DNA of 64,000 bases, taken from the NCBI RefSeq assembly GCF_001574435.1, contig NZ_LOCN01000007.1, positions 287,186 through 351,185 of the forward strand, read 5' to 3'. The position numbers and the translations under genes were made by a program. This stretch comes from Moritella sp. JT01 (lineage in GTDB: Bacteria > Pseudomonadota > Gammaproteobacteria > Enterobacterales > Moritellaceae). Below, in pieces: positions 62,466 to 64,000 of this stretch (position 1 is its first letter; each line of letters opens with the position of its first letter). Below the pieces are notes generated by a model. The model was given only the letters and a program-made list of their open reading frames with translations. It was not told the DNA's origin and searched no databases.

Positions 62466-64000
62466 ATGAAAAATACTCTGATAAGCACAACCATAGCCCT
62501 TGTACTCACGACGTGCATAACAGGCTTTACAGCAAAACCAAATGACATCTCGATACAAACACCGCAGCAACTCGCACAATCCCCCCTTACGGTAACAATG
62601 CTTGCGCGTTATGAATCAGGCCAATATGGTGTGAGTGCTGCAGAGATCTTAGATTATCACGCACAAAGTAAATCTATTTTTGTGGTTAACGCTAAAAGTG
62701 GTCAAGTAGATATTCTCGATGCCAGTATAATTAGCACCGTTCAAGCAACTAAAAGCCCATTGGCTCTTAATAATTTAACTAAAAAATCGACTTTAAACCT
62801 GGCTTTAGACCTAAACCTAACGCGACTGGGTTCAGTCAACAGCATTGCCATTTATAGTAATTTACTTGCTGTCGCAATCGAACGTGGTGACAGTAAAGGC
62901 AACCCAGTACAAGACCACGGGTTCATAGGTTTCTATAGACTAGATAACACAGGTAAAGCGACTTATTTACACGCTGTCGAAGTCGGTTACCTTCCCGATA
63001 ATGTTGTTTTCACCCATGACGGCAGTAAAGTAATTGTCGCCAACGAAGGTGAGCCAAATGATGACTACACAGTTGATCCTGAAGGATCAATTTCCATTAT
63101 CAACATCAATAACAATGTACCTGTAAAACAAGCGATTAATATAAGTTTTAACGAGTTTAATACACAGTCAGCACGTCATCATGAATTACCAAAAGGCGTT
63201 AAAATTAACGGTCCAAAGTCATCCGTTAGCCAAGACCTTGAACCTGAATATATCGCCATATCTCACGATAACTCGCAAGCATTTGTATCATTACAAGAGA
63301 ATAACGCCATTGCTGTTATTGACCTAAAATCACAACGCGTTGAACGTATTGTTGATTTAGGCAGCAAAGATTATGGTTTAGCAAAAAACGCCATCGATGC
63401 CAGTGATAAAGATGGCAAAGTAAATATCCAAACCTACCCAGGCGTGTATGGTCTTTACCAGCCTGATACAATCGCCACCTACAGTATTAATGGCGTTGAT
63501 TTCATCGTTACCGCCAACGAAGGTGATGCGCGTGATTACGCCGGATTTTCTGAAGAGACTCGCGCAGGTAAACTAACACTTGATAAAAACCATCCTCAAT
63601 TTGACGCTATCCAAGATAAGACACAGCTAGGGCGACTCAAAGTAACAACCAGTATTGGTGATACCGATAATGACGGTGACATCGATAGGATCTACAGCTT
63701 TGGTTCACGATCTTTCTCTATTTGGGATGCACAAGGAAAACAAGTATTCGACAGTGGCAATGACTTTGACCGAATTACCGCAGATCGTCTTGGTATCAAC
63801 TTTAATAACAATAACAGGAAAAATAAAGGTGATAACCGCAGTGATGATAAAGGTGCAGAGCCTGAAGCATTAGCGCTCGGTGCAATTGATGGTCGTAAAT
63901 ATGCCTTTATTGGTCTAGAACGCACATCCGGCTTTATGATTTATGATATTACCGAACCACGGCAAGCTTATTTCGTCGATTACATTGTTAACCGCGATTT
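62466..64000 (+). CDS. Choice-of-anchor I domain protein, partial (exported)
   Basis: An ATG at 62466 opens a frame that is uninterrupted to the right edge (511 codons seen). A signal peptide, MKNTLISTTIALVLTTCITG, is followed by LARYESGQYGVSAAEILDYH, SIFVVNAKSGQVDILDA, VIVANEGEPNDDYTVDPEGS, VIDLKSQRVERIVDLG and VTANEGDARDYAGFSEETRA, the repeated beta-propeller-like signature of choice-of-anchor I proteins (related to alkaline-phosphatase-associated lipoproteins). The C-terminus is outside the window. The protein is probably periplasmic or extracellular; an acidic D-rich stretch GDTDNDGDIDR suggests calcium binding. Confidence 0.88.
   Translation, partial: MKNTLISTTIALVLTTCITGFTAKPNDISIQTPQQLAQSPLTVTMLARYESGQYGVSAAEILDYHAQSKSIFVVNAKSGQVDILDASIISTVQATKSPLALNNLTKKSTLNLALDLNLTRLGSVNSIAIYSNLLAVAIERGDSKGNPVQDHGFIGFYRLDNTGKATYLHAVEVGYLPDNVVFTHDGSKVIVANEGEPNDDYTVDPEGSISIININNNVPVKQAINISFNEFNTQSARHHELPKGVKINGPKSSVSQDLEPEYIAISHDNSQAFVSLQENNAIAVIDLKSQRVERIVDLGSKDYGLAKNAIDASDKDGKVNIQTYPGVYGLYQPDTIATYSINGVDFIVTANEGDARDYAGFSEETRAGKLTLDKNHPQFDAIQDKTQLGRLKVTTSIGDTDNDGDIDRIYSFGSRSFSIWDAQGKQVFDSGNDFDRITADRLGINFNNNNRKNKGDNRSDDKGAEPEALALGAIDGRKYAFIGLERTSGFMIYDITEPRQAYFVDYIVNRD

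Overview
The window looks like chromosomal DNA of a marine, probably cold-adapted gammaproteobacterium of the Moritella / Shewanella / Psychromonas type. This is inferred from the AT-rich intergenic DNA and the gene set: EfpL-type EF-P paralogue, pntAB, prpBC-acnD-prpF under a GntR regulator, a THI-box thiD/thiZXY/tenA operon, metR-metE, and a PBP1B gene with a TPR lipoprotein. No rRNA, tRNA or CRISPR array was seen. Two genes run off the edges: efpL on the left and a choice-of-anchor-I protein on the right.

Layout. 0-5.8 kb: efpL, an HD-domain protein, a GST, a repeat element, a decayed HAD phosphatase, an HPP membrane protein divergent from its likely TetR regulator with a conspicuous operator, a tiny Gly/Ile membrane protein, a membrane-anchored DUF1805 protein and a D-amino-acid aldolase/dehydratase-like enzyme. 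5.8-15.2 kb: fifteen small, mostly accessory genes all on the minus strand (four GNATs, two methyltransferases, cupin, thioredoxin, SnoaL-like, PanB, cytidine deaminase-like, TPR, LysE, YqhA and a small membrane protein). 15.4-24.2 kb: NDH-2-like dehydrogenase, LprI-like protein and the 2-methylcitrate (propionate) operon gntR-prpB-prpC-acnD-prpF. 24.3-31.3 kb: a methyltransferase-like membrane protein, a BCCT transporter, then a TPP-riboswitch-controlled thiamine-precursor operon thiD-thiZ-thiX-thiY-tenA. 31.4-36.8 kb: DEDDh exonuclease with a cNMP/CBS/DUF294 protein, then PBP1B with a TPR lipoprotein that is a candidate LpoP-type activator. 37-43.3 kb: outer-membrane protein, a tandem pair of OFA-type MFS transporters, AspC and an AEC transporter.

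43.4-48.5 kb is a compact 5.1-kb island inserted at the 3' end of pntB. It is bounded by two perfect 121-bp direct repeats, each holding the last 13 codons of pntB, its stop codon and its terminator. It carries a SIR2-HerA anti-phage pair, an unrecognised 136-residue gene upstream on the same strand, a divergent DUF4238 gene whose stop codon shares a base with the right repeat, and a frameshifted serine-recombinase remnant starting at the edge of the left repeat. No intact integrase is present. This is the most interesting region of the window.

48.5-64 kb returns to core genes: pntB (with an Ala-rich N-terminal extension) and pntA, an OmpR-type two-component system, a lipoprotein, a DUF3297 protein, a tandem-receiver regulator, the divergent metR/metE pair with a perfect MetR box, a Dabb-domain protein and the partial exported protein at the right edge.
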